Assembly (NCBI RefSeq): GCF_000317225.1
Contig: NZ_AJLL01000098.1
Location: forward strand, 1 to 64,000
Length of the DNA stretch: 64,000 nucleotides
Direction of reading: 5' to 3'
Source of the DNA: Fischerella thermalis PCC 7521
GTDB taxonomy: Bacteria > Cyanobacteriota > Cyanobacteriia > Cyanobacteriales > Nostocaceae
Below the pieces are notes generated by a model that saw only the letters and a list, made by a program, of their open reading frames with translations, made no database searches and was not told the DNA's origin. The position numbers were made by a program, and so were the translations under genes. Of this stretch, positions 1 to 7,974 are shown piece by piece. Numbering within the stretch: the first letter of the stretch is position 1; every line of letters begins with the position of its first letter.

Positions 1-201
1 TCTCTTGCCCTCAAAGAAAGGTAGAGTAAAATAAGGATTTTGAGTAACTAATCGTTCGTAGGCATTTTTCCAGATAGTTGCGACAGTTTCTCCCTTCTCT
101 ATCACAATAAAATTATTAATCCCAAAATTTTTTAAACTTGCAGCTATAGTAATACCGCAAAAACCAGCCCCAATAATGATAACGTCTAGTTCAGCGTTCA
201 T
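1..201 (-). CDS. FAD-dependent monooxygenase/oxidoreductase, N-terminal part (cut by left edge)
   Basis: The reading frame starts with ATG at 201 on the minus strand and runs off the left edge after 67 codons, so only the N-terminus is visible. It begins MNAELDVIIIGAGFCGITIA, a Rossmann nucleotide-binding fold with the dinucleotide motif G-A-G-F-C-G. This is followed by an acidic strand end (FIVIEKGE) and then TIWKNAYERL. That arrangement (beta-alpha-beta FAD fold, then a W-x-x-x-x-Y stretch) is typical of flavin-containing monooxygenases and related NAD(P)/FAD oxidoreductases. The substrate cannot be inferred from this fragment. Nothing suggests co-transcription with cpcT, which lies 264 bases away on the same strand. 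Confidence 0.75.
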   Translation of the reverse strand, partial: MNAELDVIIIGAGFCGITIAASLKNFGINNFIVIEKGETVATIWKNAYERLVTQNPYFTLPFFEGKR

Positions 202-431
202 AAAATCAACTTTGATTGAAAATCTTTACTTTTATCTTTATAAAATTTGGGATTTCAATAGTCGATACAGATTAGTTAGGGATTTTGAGTCCTTACCAAC
301 CTACTTAAATCTCCTTTCTACCTGCCCTATTCATTAGTTAAGTTTATAAGTTAAGTCATTTTCTTCCTTATTTGCTTAACTTTTCTGTATCGACACTGCG
401 ATCGTCATAATTATGTAATTTCTTAAATTAC

Positions 432-457
432 CCACCATACCGCTTGGCGGTTGGTGG
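432..457. terminator. hairpin just downstream of cpcT
   Basis: CCACCA-ACCGC pairs with GCGGT-TGGTGG across a three-base loop with one bulged base, giving an 11-bp stem directly after the cpcT stop. There is no strong T-run, only AT-rich sequence, so it could be a weak terminator or an RNA 3'-end stabiliser. Confidence 0.45.
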
Positions 458-465
458 TGGTTACT

Positions 466-1056
466 TTACACTTTCACTTCATCTGCAAAACTCTGCCAAC
501 GAACAAAATGAAATGGTCCAGCGACAGATCCCCAAATATGTTCATCTGTTTCTGGATCACGTCCCCGATCCAGGCTAATAAATTTTTCTTCGTTAATCTC
601 AAACTCACTATCAAGGTAGGTTTTGTGACCTTTACGAAAGACGATACACGCTTTTCCTGGCTCTACCTTACCTTTGAAGCTGTTACCAGTCCACTCTACA
701 ATCATGTTGCAGCCTGGTAATTTTTCCAAATCATCAGCATTTAGCGTTTTCAGACGTTCGATGTTACGAGATGCACCGTAGAATCTTTGTTCTTCTTTAA
801 CAGTGTAGTTTTCGATAATGATGTGCTTCTGTGTCGTTAGTAACTTCAATACCCGCATACGATAGGGATCATTGAGCATGTAGTCATAAGCTTGCTCAAC
901 AAAAAAACTTACCCCTGATAGCAATTCTAAGGGGAGGGGACGCATACACACACGGATATGAGCATAAAAAGGTGGGTTTTCAAAAGCTTGTTCTTGATTG
1001 CTAAAGTCTGCTGCCATCAGGCGGGCTAAGGTAGCAATATCTGTGGAGCTAGTCAT
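466..1056 (-). CDS. cpcT: phycobiliprotein lyase CpcT (CpeT/CpcT family)
   Basis: This 196-residue protein matches the CpcT/CpeT chromophore lyase family in length and in its conserved blocks: LARLMAADFSNQEQAFENPP at the N-terminus, the R-V-C-M-R-P-L-P stretch, FVEQAYDY, YRMRVLKL, and the C-terminal block with D-R-G-R-D-P-x-T-x-x-x-W-G. Family members attach phycocyanobilin to Cys-153 of the beta subunits of phycocyanin and phycoerythrocyanin in the cytoplasm during phycobilisome assembly. The gene stands alone rather than in a cpc operon, which is usual for this lyase. I cannot separate CpcT from a close CpeT paralogue on sequence alone, but the family call is firm. Confidence 0.9.
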   Translation of the reverse strand: MTSSTDIATLARLMAADFSNQEQAFENPPFYAHIRVCMRPLPLELLSGVSFFVEQAYDYMLNDPYRMRVLKLLTTQKHIIIENYTVKEEQRFYGASRNIERLKTLNADDLEKLPGCNMIVEWTGNSFKGKVEPGKACIVFRKGHKTYLDSEFEINEEKFISLDRGRDPETDEHIWGSVAGPFHFVRWQSFADEVKV

Positions 1057-1391
1057 TACAAAAAATACACCAATCGTTTAAAAATTATCTGCGAGTATTG
1101 TAAAACTTGTGAGGATGTCAATACAAATTGAAGTCAATTGCTTAGTGCTTAGGAGCGCGATCGCACTTACCTATGTGAGCAATTGTATATGAACTACTAA
1201 CGCATTTATCATTGACTCAGTGTAGATGCGATCGCAGCACAACCTGTACGACAGCATTTTTTCTGCTATGATCCTGGCTCATGTCCTAACTTCTGGTGCT
1301 TTTGTCATCAGACACTGATAAAAATTTTTCAAGTCGTGCCAACCTGTCGCAAGAACTCGATATTTAGCTCTATTTATACAAATTTTGATAT
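1057..1391. other. gap between methyltransferase and cpcT
   Basis: 335 bases without a supportable gene. It holds two HIP1-type GCGATCGC sites (near 1156 and 1228) and presumably the cpcT promoter next to 1056. No hairpin or repeat was recognised. Confidence 0.5.
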
Positions 1392-2060
1392 TTAATCAGA
1401 CAAAGGCTTCATATAAAAGTTAAACACATGCCCAAACTTCTGATCATTGGATTGATCAGGTACTGAGTATTGTACAGTAGATAAAGGACTGAAAAAATAA
1501 GGTTCAAATTGTTGTAAGGTTTGACATTCTTCAATTACAGGAAAAGGCTTTGCTTCAGGAATATCATTCCATCCGAACACTAAAATTCCTCCTGGTCGCA
1601 GAGATTGAAAGCATTGCTGAAAAGAAGTTTCAGTATCTTCCCTGCTGTTGATGCCCCATCCAAAAACTCCGTTATAAATTATCACATCTAAATAATCATT
1701 AGTAAAATGATGGCTGAGGTTCAAAAGCGAATCAACAATGTGCCTTTTGGAACCATATTTTTTTCTCTTTTCATCAATTTCTATAGTCCAGTATTCTTTA
1801 TTTTTAAAGTAGTTATTGTAAGGTTTAGTGAACCAATCACAACCAACAAAGAGAATCTTATAAAATTCATTGCGTTCAAGCAAATATGGGATAATAATAT
1901 CTTCTAGTACATAGCGATCAGGGGTATTGAGATGTAAATTAAATCCCCGGAGCCGACTACTTGCAATCTGGGCAAGAAAACTCTGAATTCTATCAACTAC
2001 AGGTTTTGGCAGGATTGTTTTAACAAAATTTTTTACTTGTATAATTAATACCATGACCAT
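1392..2060 (-). CDS. class I SAM-dependent methyltransferase-like protein
   Basis: A 222-residue protein with a degenerate class I methyltransferase fold. A glycine-containing strand (KILFVGCDWFTKPY) occupies the SAM-binding motif I position. An acidic strand end follows (WTIEIDEKRKKYGSKRHIVD), then L-D-V-I-I-Y-N-G-V-F-G-W-G at motif post-I/II, and LRPGGILVFGWND at motif III. It resembles methyltransferases found among glycan-modification genes, but no substrate is visible. It stands alone, 335 bases upstream of cpcT on the same strand. Its motif I lacks the full GxGxG pattern, so activity is not certain. Confidence 0.65.
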   Translation of the reverse strand: MVMVLIIQVKNFVKTILPKPVVDRIQSFLAQIASSRLRGFNLHLNTPDRYVLEDIIIPYLLERNEFYKILFVGCDWFTKPYNNYFKNKEYWTIEIDEKRKKYGSKRHIVDSLLNLSHHFTNDYLDVIIYNGVFGWGINSREDTETSFQQCFQSLRPGGILVFGWNDIPEAKPFPVIEECQTLQQFEPYFFSPLSTVQYSVPDQSNDQKFGHVFNFYMKPLSD

Positions 2061-2617
2061 ACACTCACTGGCTCAACAACAGTGATATTTATGAACATTA
2101 GATACTAAAAATACTACTATGTGATTAATAACTAGATATTAAGAGTTTATTAACAAAGTTAATTTAATTTATTAAACAAGGATGCTTTCGTACATCATTA
2201 ACAAAAGAGTTAACATCATCACCTTGTGGTTGTTTCTCGCCGGAAAGCGCCTGTTCTACCACCGCCTTGCTTTTGCTGTGCGATCGCTAGTTGCAATCGC
2301 CCGAACCCTCGTTACTAAATTTAACTGATAAATAAGAAACACAGAGTTTTTAGATTTATATGTTGAGTAATACCAATGCAGGTGGAAACTAGTTCTGGGC
2401 CATTTGTCATAACTTATTGACAAAAATATATACAAATCGTTTTAAAGGGTAAGTAAGCTTGATTACAAGTAATGAAGTCAATATTTCTTGACTCACTTTG
2501 ATCAGAACATCTGTTCGAGACCTTGAGTTATCTTTAATTCATTTCTAGAATTAGTAAACTGGAATACAATTAAAAATTGCATTTCATTGTAACAGCTATC
2601 TTCAGGGGGAAGAAATC
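2061..2617. other. divergent promoter region with a possible gene remnant
   Basis: 557 bases between the minus-strand methyltransferase and the plus-strand kinase. The minus strand carries an open frame of 40 codons at 2164-2286 with no usable ATG. Its end reads ALSGEKQPQGDDVNSFVNDV followed by RKHPCLIN and a stop, which looks like a natural protein C-terminus and so may be a decayed gene. One HIP1 site lies at about 2279. The rest is AT-rich with no recognisable element. Confidence 0.35.
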
Positions 2618-3553
2618 ATGAGCCGTCCAATTATTCTTGGTATTGTTGGTGATAGTGCTGCTGGCAAAACTACGCTGACAAGAGGAATTGCTCAGGTACT
2701 CGGCCCAGAAAATGTCACAATCATCTGTACAGATGATTACCATAAGTACGATCGCAAGCAACGTGCAGAAATTGGTATTACGGCTCTCCATCCCGACTGC
2801 AACCATCTCGATATCATGCAGCAGCATCTATCGCTGTTACGGACTGGGCAACCTATTCTCAAGCCAGTTTACAGCCATACAACTGGTACTTTTGAAGCTC
2901 CAGTGTATGTTAAACCCAACAAATTTGTAATTGTAGAAGGATTACTCGGCTATTCTACCCGTGCTGCTCGCGATTGCTATGATGTAAAAGTTTACCTTGC
3001 ACCCCCTGAATCAATCCGCACCAGTTGGAAAGTCAAGCGAGATACCCAAAAGCGTGGTTACACAGAAGAACAAGTTTTGGCAGAACTAGAGAAGCGAGAA
3101 CCCGACTCAGAACAGTTTATCCGCCCGCAACGGCAATGGTCAGATATAGTAGTGAGTTTTTATCCACCTAGCGATGATATTAATAACACCAATGGACATT
3201 TAAACGTGCGTTTGGTACTACGTCCAACAATTCCTCATCCAGACTTTACCAAAATTCTTGATTTTTGTGATAATACTATGTCTGCCATCCGTTTGGGACT
3301 AGACCGCGACATGGGTAAACCAGTGGATGTGCTAGAAGTAGACGGTCATGCAACTCTAGAACAAGTCAACAAACTCGAACATTTGATTTGTTCTGATATG
3401 CCTTATTTAAAGAATGTATGTAATCGCGAAGTTAACCCAGAGATCGGCAAAGTTGCTGGTACTACCGGCGAAACAATCCAGAGTTACCCCCTAGCTATCA
3501 CTCAACTTCTCACTACCTACCACATATTAAAAGCAACACAGATTTATCAATAA
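2618..3553 (+). CDS. phosphoribulokinase family protein lacking one of the redox cysteines
   Basis: The 311-residue protein belongs to the phosphoribulokinase/uridine kinase P-loop family. The Walker A motif is GDSAAGKT (11-18), followed by IICTDDYHKYDRKQR (about 35-49) and GITALHPDCN, in the order of cyanobacterial PRK. Canonical PRK converts ribulose-5-phosphate to RuBP in the Calvin cycle and is inactivated through a disulfide between a cysteine in the P-loop (GDSGCGKS) and a cysteine before the DDYH motif. Here the P-loop cysteine is alanine (A15) while the second (C37) remains. It is also shorter than the usual roughly 330-340 residues. It is probably a paralogue outside thioredoxin/CP12 control, or has a different sugar-phosphate substrate. 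The start is set by ATG after GGGGGAAG at 2606-2613. Confidence 0.8.
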   Translation: MSRPIILGIVGDSAAGKTTLTRGIAQVLGPENVTIICTDDYHKYDRKQRAEIGITALHPDCNHLDIMQQHLSLLRTGQPILKPVYSHTTGTFEAPVYVKPNKFVIVEGLLGYSTRAARDCYDVKVYLAPPESIRTSWKVKRDTQKRGYTEEQVLAELEKREPDSEQFIRPQRQWSDIVVSFYPPSDDINNTNGHLNVRLVLRPTIPHPDFTKILDFCDNTMSAIRLGLDRDMGKPVDVLEVDGHATLEQVNKLEHLICSDMPYLKNVCNREVNPEIGKVAGTTGETIQSYPLAITQLLTTYHILKATQIYQ

Positions 3554-3554
3554 G

Positions 3555-3577
3555 TTGGTTGGTGGTTGGTGGTTGTT
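3555..3577. repeat. low-complexity TTGGTTGGTGG repeat
   Basis: Short run of TTGG/GGTGG units directly downstream of the kinase. It belongs to the same class of short tandem repeats seen in many gaps of this window. Confidence 0.6.
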
Positions 3578-3791
3578 GATCAATCATTCTCAACAGAGTA
3601 CAAGCCTCCAGATTTATCTCTAGGGTCAATCCAAAATCTAAAATCTAGATGGCTTGTGCTAAACAACAAACATCGAACAACCAATTTTAAACACCAAAAT
3701 ATTGAATATTTTATCAAAAAGGCATAGATTTTGAGAGCTTACGGGGGATAACTAGAGTATATGTCCTCCTTTGTTTTTATTCTCTTGAGCT

Positions 3792-4523
3792 ATGACCTAT
3801 TGCCTAAGAATTGCTGATATGCCAGAGACTGAGCGTCCACGGGAGCGCTTATTGGCTCATGGTGCAAAAGTTCTATCCACAGCAGAATTAATAGCAATTT
3901 TGCTTGGCACTGGTCAAGGCCCGGGAAAACTTTCTGCGGTGGGTTTGGGACAATACATATTACATGAATTGAGTAAATGCGATCGCGAACCTTTAGCAGT
4001 TCTACGAGAAATTAGCGCTGCTGAACTCATGCAAATACCCGGTATTGGCCCAGCCAAAGCAACAACAATTTTAGCAGCCATTGAATTGGGCAAACGCGCC
4101 TTTCAATCGCGCCCTGCGGATCGTACAGTTATAGATAGCCCAGCAGCAGCGGCGGCTGCTCTCAGTCAAGATTTGATGTGGCAAAACCAAGAACGCTTTG
4201 CAGTTCTGTTACTAGATGTGAAAAATCGCTTACTGGGAACGCAAGTCATTACTATAGGAACTGCAACCGAAACCCTCGCACCTCCCCGTGAGATTTTTCG
4301 AGAAGTGATTCGTCAAGGTGCAACACGGTTAATTGTTGCCCATAACCACCCTTCTGGTAACATCGAACCCAGTAGCGAAGATATCGAACTCACTCGCCAG
4401 TTACTAGCAGGAGCTGCGTTTTTAGGTATTCCCCTGCTTGATCATTTAATTTTAGGTAATGGCAATCATCAGAGTTTGCGGGAAATTACAACTTTGTGGG
4501 AAGAGTGTCCCCAAGGAGATTAG
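3792..4523 (+). CDS. radC: RadC/JAB-domain DNA repair-like protein
   Basis: At 243 residues this is a full-length RadC. The N-terminal part carries the helix-hairpin-helix ([20 protein letters not shown], about 80-99). The C-terminal JAMM metalloprotease-fold motif is complete: H184[13 protein letters not shown]197, with an upstream Glu in the [12 protein letters not shown] block. The family is named after an old DNA-repair phenotype, but its biochemical role is still unsettled; the JAMM motif predicts a zinc-bound hydrolase centre. The gene is monocistronic, with repeats on both sides. The ATG at 3792 gives [20 protein letters not shown], the standard family N-terminus. Confidence 0.92.
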   Translation: MTYCLRIADMPETERPRERLLAHGAKVLSTAELIAILLGTGQGPGKLSAVGLGQYILHELSKCDREPLAVLREISAAELMQIPGIGPAKATTILAAIELGKRAFQSRPADRTVIDSPAAAAAALSQDLMWQNQERFAVLLLDVKNRLLGTQVITIGTATETLAPPREIFREVIRQGATRLIVAHNHPSGNIEPSSEDIELTRQLLAGAAFLGIPLLDHLILGNGNHQSLREITTLWEECPQGD

Positions 4524-4650
4524 ACTTTTTGCACAAATATCTTTTGCCCTATCCTAAATCTTACCCGTTTGCGGAGAGAGAACAAGTGGTATATGTCATT
4601 ATATCAAGTTCGGCTAATTGCTTACGATATTACCCTTCGGGTTCGCTACT

Positions 4651-4680
4651 TTGCCATCTCGGCATAAGCCAAGACGGCAA
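4651..4680. repeat. 30-bp imperfect palindrome after radC
   Basis: TTGCC-TCT-GGC arms face GCC-AGA-GGCAA with single-base interruptions. It lies after a CCCTTCGGGTTCGC stretch and looks like one of the dispersed palindromic repeats common in Nostocales intergenic DNA. It could act as a radC terminator. Confidence 0.5.
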
Positions 4681-4751
4681 GTAGTCTCACCAATTACCTA
4701 TTACCAATTACCAGCCTAGGCGATATTAGTTCTGACTCTTTGCGAGGGGCC

Positions 4752-4783
4752 AGATCCCCGACTTTTTAAAAAGTCTGGGATCT
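4752..4783. terminator. strong palindrome between radC and nnr
   Basis: AGATCCCCGACTTTTT faces AAAAAGTCTGGGATCT, 16-bp arms with a single mismatch and no loop spacer. It overlaps the last base of the nnr stop codon and lies between convergent genes, so it could terminate transcription from either side. The AGATCCCCGAC...GTCGGGGATCT pattern recurs in cyanobacterial genomes as a mobile palindrome (from memory, not searched here). Confidence 0.6.
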
Positions 4784-6489
4784 CACAGGCTATCAAAATC
4801 AGTGTGGTTGAGAACTAAATTCAAATACTGAGTCAACGTAAATGCATCAACCCCTAATTCTGTGCGTTCTTGGGCTGCTAAAATTCCAGCTTGAGCGTGC
4901 CACCAAGCAGCAGCTGCTACCATATCTTCGGCGGCTATTTGATGGGTAACAGCCTGAGCAATTAATCCACCCATTAATCCAGTTAATACGTCACCACTAC
5001 CACCCCGCGCCAAAGCAGGAGTACTTTCGGGAACAATCCATACTGCACCTTCGGAATTGGCGATCACTGTTCTTGCTCCTTTCAACAATACTACTGCCCC
5101 ACTTTGGGCTGCTGCTTCTCGTACTGCTTCGATTCTATTGTGTTTGGCATCTGGTAAATCAGGAAATAAGCGTTGGAATTCGCCTGTATGGGGTGTAAGT
5201 ACTGTTAATGCTTGTCGTATTCCCCCTTTCATCCCCCCCTTACTAAGGGGGGGATTAGCCAGAATATTTAAACCATCAGCATCAAGCACTAGAGGGATTG
5301 TGCTTTCTAACACCTGTTGAACAATTGGGCTAGCATCTTTGGTTAAACCGGGGCCACAGGCGATCGCATCAAAGGAATTTAAGTCTGTGTTTTCTGGTAA
5401 TTGTAATTGAGCGATCGCACCTGTTTGTGTCTCTGGACATCCGACAATCAGTGCTTCTGGCAAATGGCTAACCAAGATAGGTTTGAGAGATTCTGGCACA
5501 GCGATCGACAGCATACCAACTCCACTTGCCCTTGCTCCCAATCCAGTTAAAATCGCACCTCCAGCATAGCGACGCGAACCGCAAATTAATAATAGATGTC
5601 CTTCTTTGTACTTATGGGTGACAGCAGGACGCGGTAGAGGCAGAGTTGAAAACACACTATTTTTTGTGACACGTTTAATTCTGGGTGTTTCTCCCAGCAC
5701 TGCTTCCACATCCGCCAAAGGAATATCAAAATCAATTAACTCTGCCTTGCCCACATATTCTAAAGCCTGGTCTTGTAATAAACCCAATTTCCACAAACCC
5801 AGACAAAAAGTGTGGCTAGCACGGATAGCAGTTCCTAAAACTTTGCCAGTATCTGTATGCAAGCCAGACGGCATGTCGATACTAATAATAGGCACAGACT
5901 TGTGATTTAACTGATTAATAGCACTAGCAATAGGATCTTGGAGTTCTCTTTCTAACCCAAATCCAAACAGCCCATCAACCAACAAATCACACTCCGGCAA
6001 GTCCTCAATTGATTGATAACAGGGAATACCCAAACTCTGAGCATACTGCAAATGTTGTGAAGTTAATTCTTTGAGTTTGGCAAAAGGACTGTATATAAAG
6101 ACAGCATAACCGCGAAAGTACAATTCACGGGCAACAACCAAAGCATCCCCACCATTATGACCGGGACCGACAAGAATTCCCACACGAGGTCGGGAGTAGA
6201 AACGGGGCTGATCTCCCCACCTCCCCATTGCCCCTAATCCCCACTCTCTGTCGGTCGTGGGGGTTCCGAGTTCCCCACCTCCCCATCTATTGTCTTCTTG
6301 CCCGGGGTTGAGGTACATATCCAAAATCCGACGGGCAATTAGTCCTGCTACCTTTTCCATCAAAGCCGCCACAGGTATACCTGCTGCAAAGATACGCGCT
6401 TCAACCTCACGCATCTGTTGTGCTGTCACTACAACTTGCGAAATTTCAATTCTTCGTTGGTTGTTGGGTGTTGGGTGTTGGTTGTTCAT
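4783..6489 (-). CDS. nnr: bifunctional NAD(P)H-hydrate epimerase / ADP-dependent NAD(P)H-hydrate dehydratase
   Basis: The enzyme repairs damaged NAD(P)HX. The N-terminal YjeF_N epimerase domain (about 21-265) contains VGPGHNGGDALVVAREL and DGLFGFGL. The C-terminal kinase-fold dehydratase (about 275-560) contains VLDADGLNIL, LTPHTGEF and ARGGSGDVLTG, with the catalytic Asp in GSGD. At 568 residues it is longer than usual because of low-complexity insertions at residues 67-94 and 413-424. The first 13 residues (MNNQHPTPNNQRR) are also translated tandem repeat. The true start may therefore be internal, for example GTG at 6429 (V21) or ATG at 6414 (M26). Both catalytic domains look intact. Confidence 0.9.
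   Translation of the reverse strand: MNNQHPTPNNQRRIEISQVVVTAQQMREVEARIFAAGIPVAALMEKVAGLIARRILDMYLNPGQEDNRWGGGELGTPTTDREWGLGAMGRWGDQPRFYSRPRVGILVGPGHNGGDALVVARELYFRGYAVFIYSPFAKLKELTSQHLQYAQSLGIPCYQSIEDLPECDLLVDGLFGFGLERELQDPIASAINQLNHKSVPIISIDMPSGLHTDTGKVLGTAIRASHTFCLGLWKLGLLQDQALEYVGKAELIDFDIPLADVEAVLGETPRIKRVTKNSVFSTLPLPRPAVTHKYKEGHLLLICGSRRYAGGAILTGLGARASGVGMLSIAVPESLKPILVSHLPEALIVGCPETQTGAIAQLQLPENTDLNSFDAIACGPGLTKDASPIVQQVLESTIPLVLDADGLNILANPPLSKGGMKGGIRQALTVLTPHTGEFQRLFPDLPDAKHNRIEAVREAAAQSGAVVLLKGARTVIANSEGAVWIVPESTPALARGGSGDVLTGLMGGLIAQAVTHQIAAEDMVAAAAWWHAQAGILAAQERTELGVDAFTLTQYLNLVLNHTDFDSL
5218..5254. repeat. palindromic repeat inserted in frame in nnr
   Basis: The stretch around ATCCCCCCCTTACTAAGGGGGGGAT is a near-perfect palindrome. 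It encodes PPLSKGGMKGGI inside the dehydratase domain, immediately after the conserved DADGLNIL block. The CCCCCCTTA/TAAGGGGGG core is a dispersed repeat type in cyanobacterial genomes, so this reads as an in-frame insertion. Confidence 0.7.
6208..6291. repeat. CCCCAC/CTCCCC low-complexity insertion inside nnr
   Basis: 84 bases made of CTCCCCACCTCCCC-type units, translated on the minus strand as the Gly/Trp-rich stretch at nnr residues 67-94. The same base pattern occurs in intergenic DNA at about 11014-11068, which supports an origin from a spreading repeat rather than a functional domain. Confidence 0.7.
6455..6488. repeat. GTTGGTTGTTGGGTGTTGGG tandem repeat over the nnr start
   Basis: Seven-base-like TTGGGTG/TTGGTTG units cover the proposed first codons of nnr and continue to the gene boundary. 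This makes the annotated N-terminus doubtful. Confidence 0.65.
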
Positions 6490-6551
6490 GGTTGATAGCC
6501 AGTCTTCTTATAACCATTAACCACTGTACAGGTCCACAGTCGTACGCCCCT

Positions 6552-6968
6552 ATGGATGTATTTGTATCATCAAAAAAGGGGAATGGATTAACTACTAATG
6601 CCTTGTTTGCCTTAGCTTACCTGGCAGGGGAAGATTGTATTGCTAACGCTAGACCTGGGTCTTTTCTCGATGCCTTTTTCTTTAGTGTGCAAACTCTGGC
6701 TTCTATTGGCTACGGGGCAATGTTTCCTAAAACAACCTATGCTAATGTTGTTGTCACTATTGAAGCAATGATGGGTTTGGTGGGAATTGCGGTACTGACT
6801 GGTTTAGCATTTGCCCGTTTCTCTCGACCTACAGCCCGTGTCATTTTTAGCCGGGTAGCAGTAATTGCGCCTCACAATGATGTACCTACTCTCATGTTTC
6901 GCGCCGCAAACAAGCGCCGCAACCAGATTTTGGAAGCGCAGTTACGGGTTTACTTGATGCGCAAATAG
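6552..6968 (+). pseudogene. truncated inward-rectifier potassium channel (KirBac-type) relic
   Basis: The frame contains the pore region of a prokaryotic Kir channel: the end of outer helix M1 (NALFALAYLAG), a pore helix (FLDAFFFSVQTLAS), the selectivity filter S-I-G-Y-G (normally T-I/V-G-Y-G), the M2 helix (MMGLVGIAVLTGLAFARFSRPTAR) and the first strand of the cytoplasmic domain. It then stops at LRVYLMRK, where homologues continue for roughly another 150 residues of C-terminal gating domain. Upstream, most of M1 and the slide helix are missing and are replaced by unrelated sequence. Both ends are therefore truncated and a working channel is unlikely. It is divergent from nnr, with only 62 bases between. 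Confidence 0.75.
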
Positions 6969-6994
6969 TTGTAATTTAATTTTTGATTTTTTTT

Positions 6995-7087
6995 ATGAGT
7001 TTTAATGATCTTCCCAATCTTTGGGTTCCTTTAGCACTTTTGGGTTTAATTATTGCGGCTGCTGTGTTTTTCAGCCGCAGTAGCTGA
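6995..7087 (+). CDS. possible 30-residue single-pass membrane peptide
   Basis: An ATG-started frame of 30 codons encodes MSFNDLPNLWVPLALLGLII then AAAVFFSRSS. It has a short polar N-terminus, one hydrophobic helix (about residues 10-26) and a basic/serine tail, the shape of small photosynthetic or membrane-complex subunits. I could not match it to a known Psa, Psb, Pet or Ndh small subunit. There is no clear Shine-Dalgarno sequence, only a T-run upstream. It lies 26 bases after the Kir relic. It may be real or chance. Confidence 0.35.
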   Translation: MSFNDLPNLWVPLALLGLIIAAAVFFSRSS

Positions 7088-7416
7088 GTGGTGATAGTTT
7101 TGTCACTAAAATATTTACAAAAACCTAACTCACACAAAACAAAAAGCAAATAAAGATTTCTGAGGCTAAGATGCTGAAAGTGGAAGCTGGGGTTCGCTAC
7201 TGTTTGGGATTATAAACCATAGTAAAAAGGAGCTATGCTCACTTGAGGATATACGATCGCACACCACCAACACAATATCGAGCGATCACACCTTCTGAAT
7301 CACTAAGTGAAAATTCCTACCCTTCATCCTTCACCCTTCTTTTATGACTTAATGACTAATTTCTCCCTTTGAGGGGTACAATAAATGCCGATTGTCTTCC
7401 AAACTTTGAAAGCTTC
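7088..7416. other. efp upstream region
   Basis: 329 bases without a supportable gene. It contains CGATCGCAC (HIP1-like) near 7253 and presumably the efp promoter. A TTG at 7369 in frame with efp exists but would add 16 non-conserved residues. Confidence 0.45.
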
Positions 7417-7974
7417 ATGATCTCCAGTAACGACTTTCGACCTGGTGTCTCAATTGTTTTAGATGGATCTGTATGGCGAGTTGTGGAATTCCTCCACGTT
7501 AAGCCCGGAAAAGGTTCCGCTTTTGTGCGAACAAAATTAAAAAATGTCCAGAGTGGAAACGTGGTAGAAAGGACATTCCGCGCCGGGGAAACTGTACCAC
7601 AAGCGACTCTGGAAAAAAGCACGATGCAGCATACCTATAAAGACGGTGATGAATACGTTTTTATGGATATGGAAACCTATGAAGAAGGTAGATTAAGTGC
7701 AGCCCAAATTGGCGATCGCGTTAAATATCTTAAAGAAGGTATGGAAGCTAACGTCATCCGTTGGGGTGAACAAGTACTAGAAGTTGAACTACCTAACTCT
7801 GTAGTATTAGAAGTGGTGCAAACTGACCCTGGTGTCAAAGGTGACACAGCTACTGGTGGCAGTAAACCTGCAATACTGGAAACTGGTGCAGTTGTGATGG
7901 TTCCTCTATTTATTAGCCAAGGAGAACGCATCCGTATTGACACCCGTAATGACACATACCTGGGCAGGGAGTAA
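7417..7974 (+). CDS. efp: translation elongation factor P
   Basis: EF-P binds the ribosome between the P and E sites and relieves stalling at polyproline. Starting at the ATG at 7417 ([18 protein letters not shown]) gives 185 residues, the normal family length; an upstream TTG would add 16 unconserved residues. The three OB/KOW-like domains are present. The tip loop carries K-P-G-K-G-S-A-F near residue 30, with lysine at the position modified in gammaproteobacteria. The C-terminus has [16 protein letters not shown]. accB follows about 440 bases downstream, a neighbourhood (efp-accB) I recall as frequent in cyanobacteria. Confidence 0.97.
   Translation: MISSNDFRPGVSIVLDGSVWRVVEFLHVKPGKGSAFVRTKLKNVQSGNVVERTFRAGETVPQATLEKSTMQHTYKDGDEYVFMDMETYEEGRLSAAQIGDRVKYLKEGMEANVIRWGEQVLEVELPNSVVLEVVQTDPGVKGDTATGGSKPAILETGAVVMVPLFISQGERIRIDTRNDTYLGRE

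Noticed and set aside
4496-4684. 62-codon frame overlapping the radC end
   Set aside because: It lies over a CCCTTCGGGTTCGC and palindromic repeat and has no conserved features.
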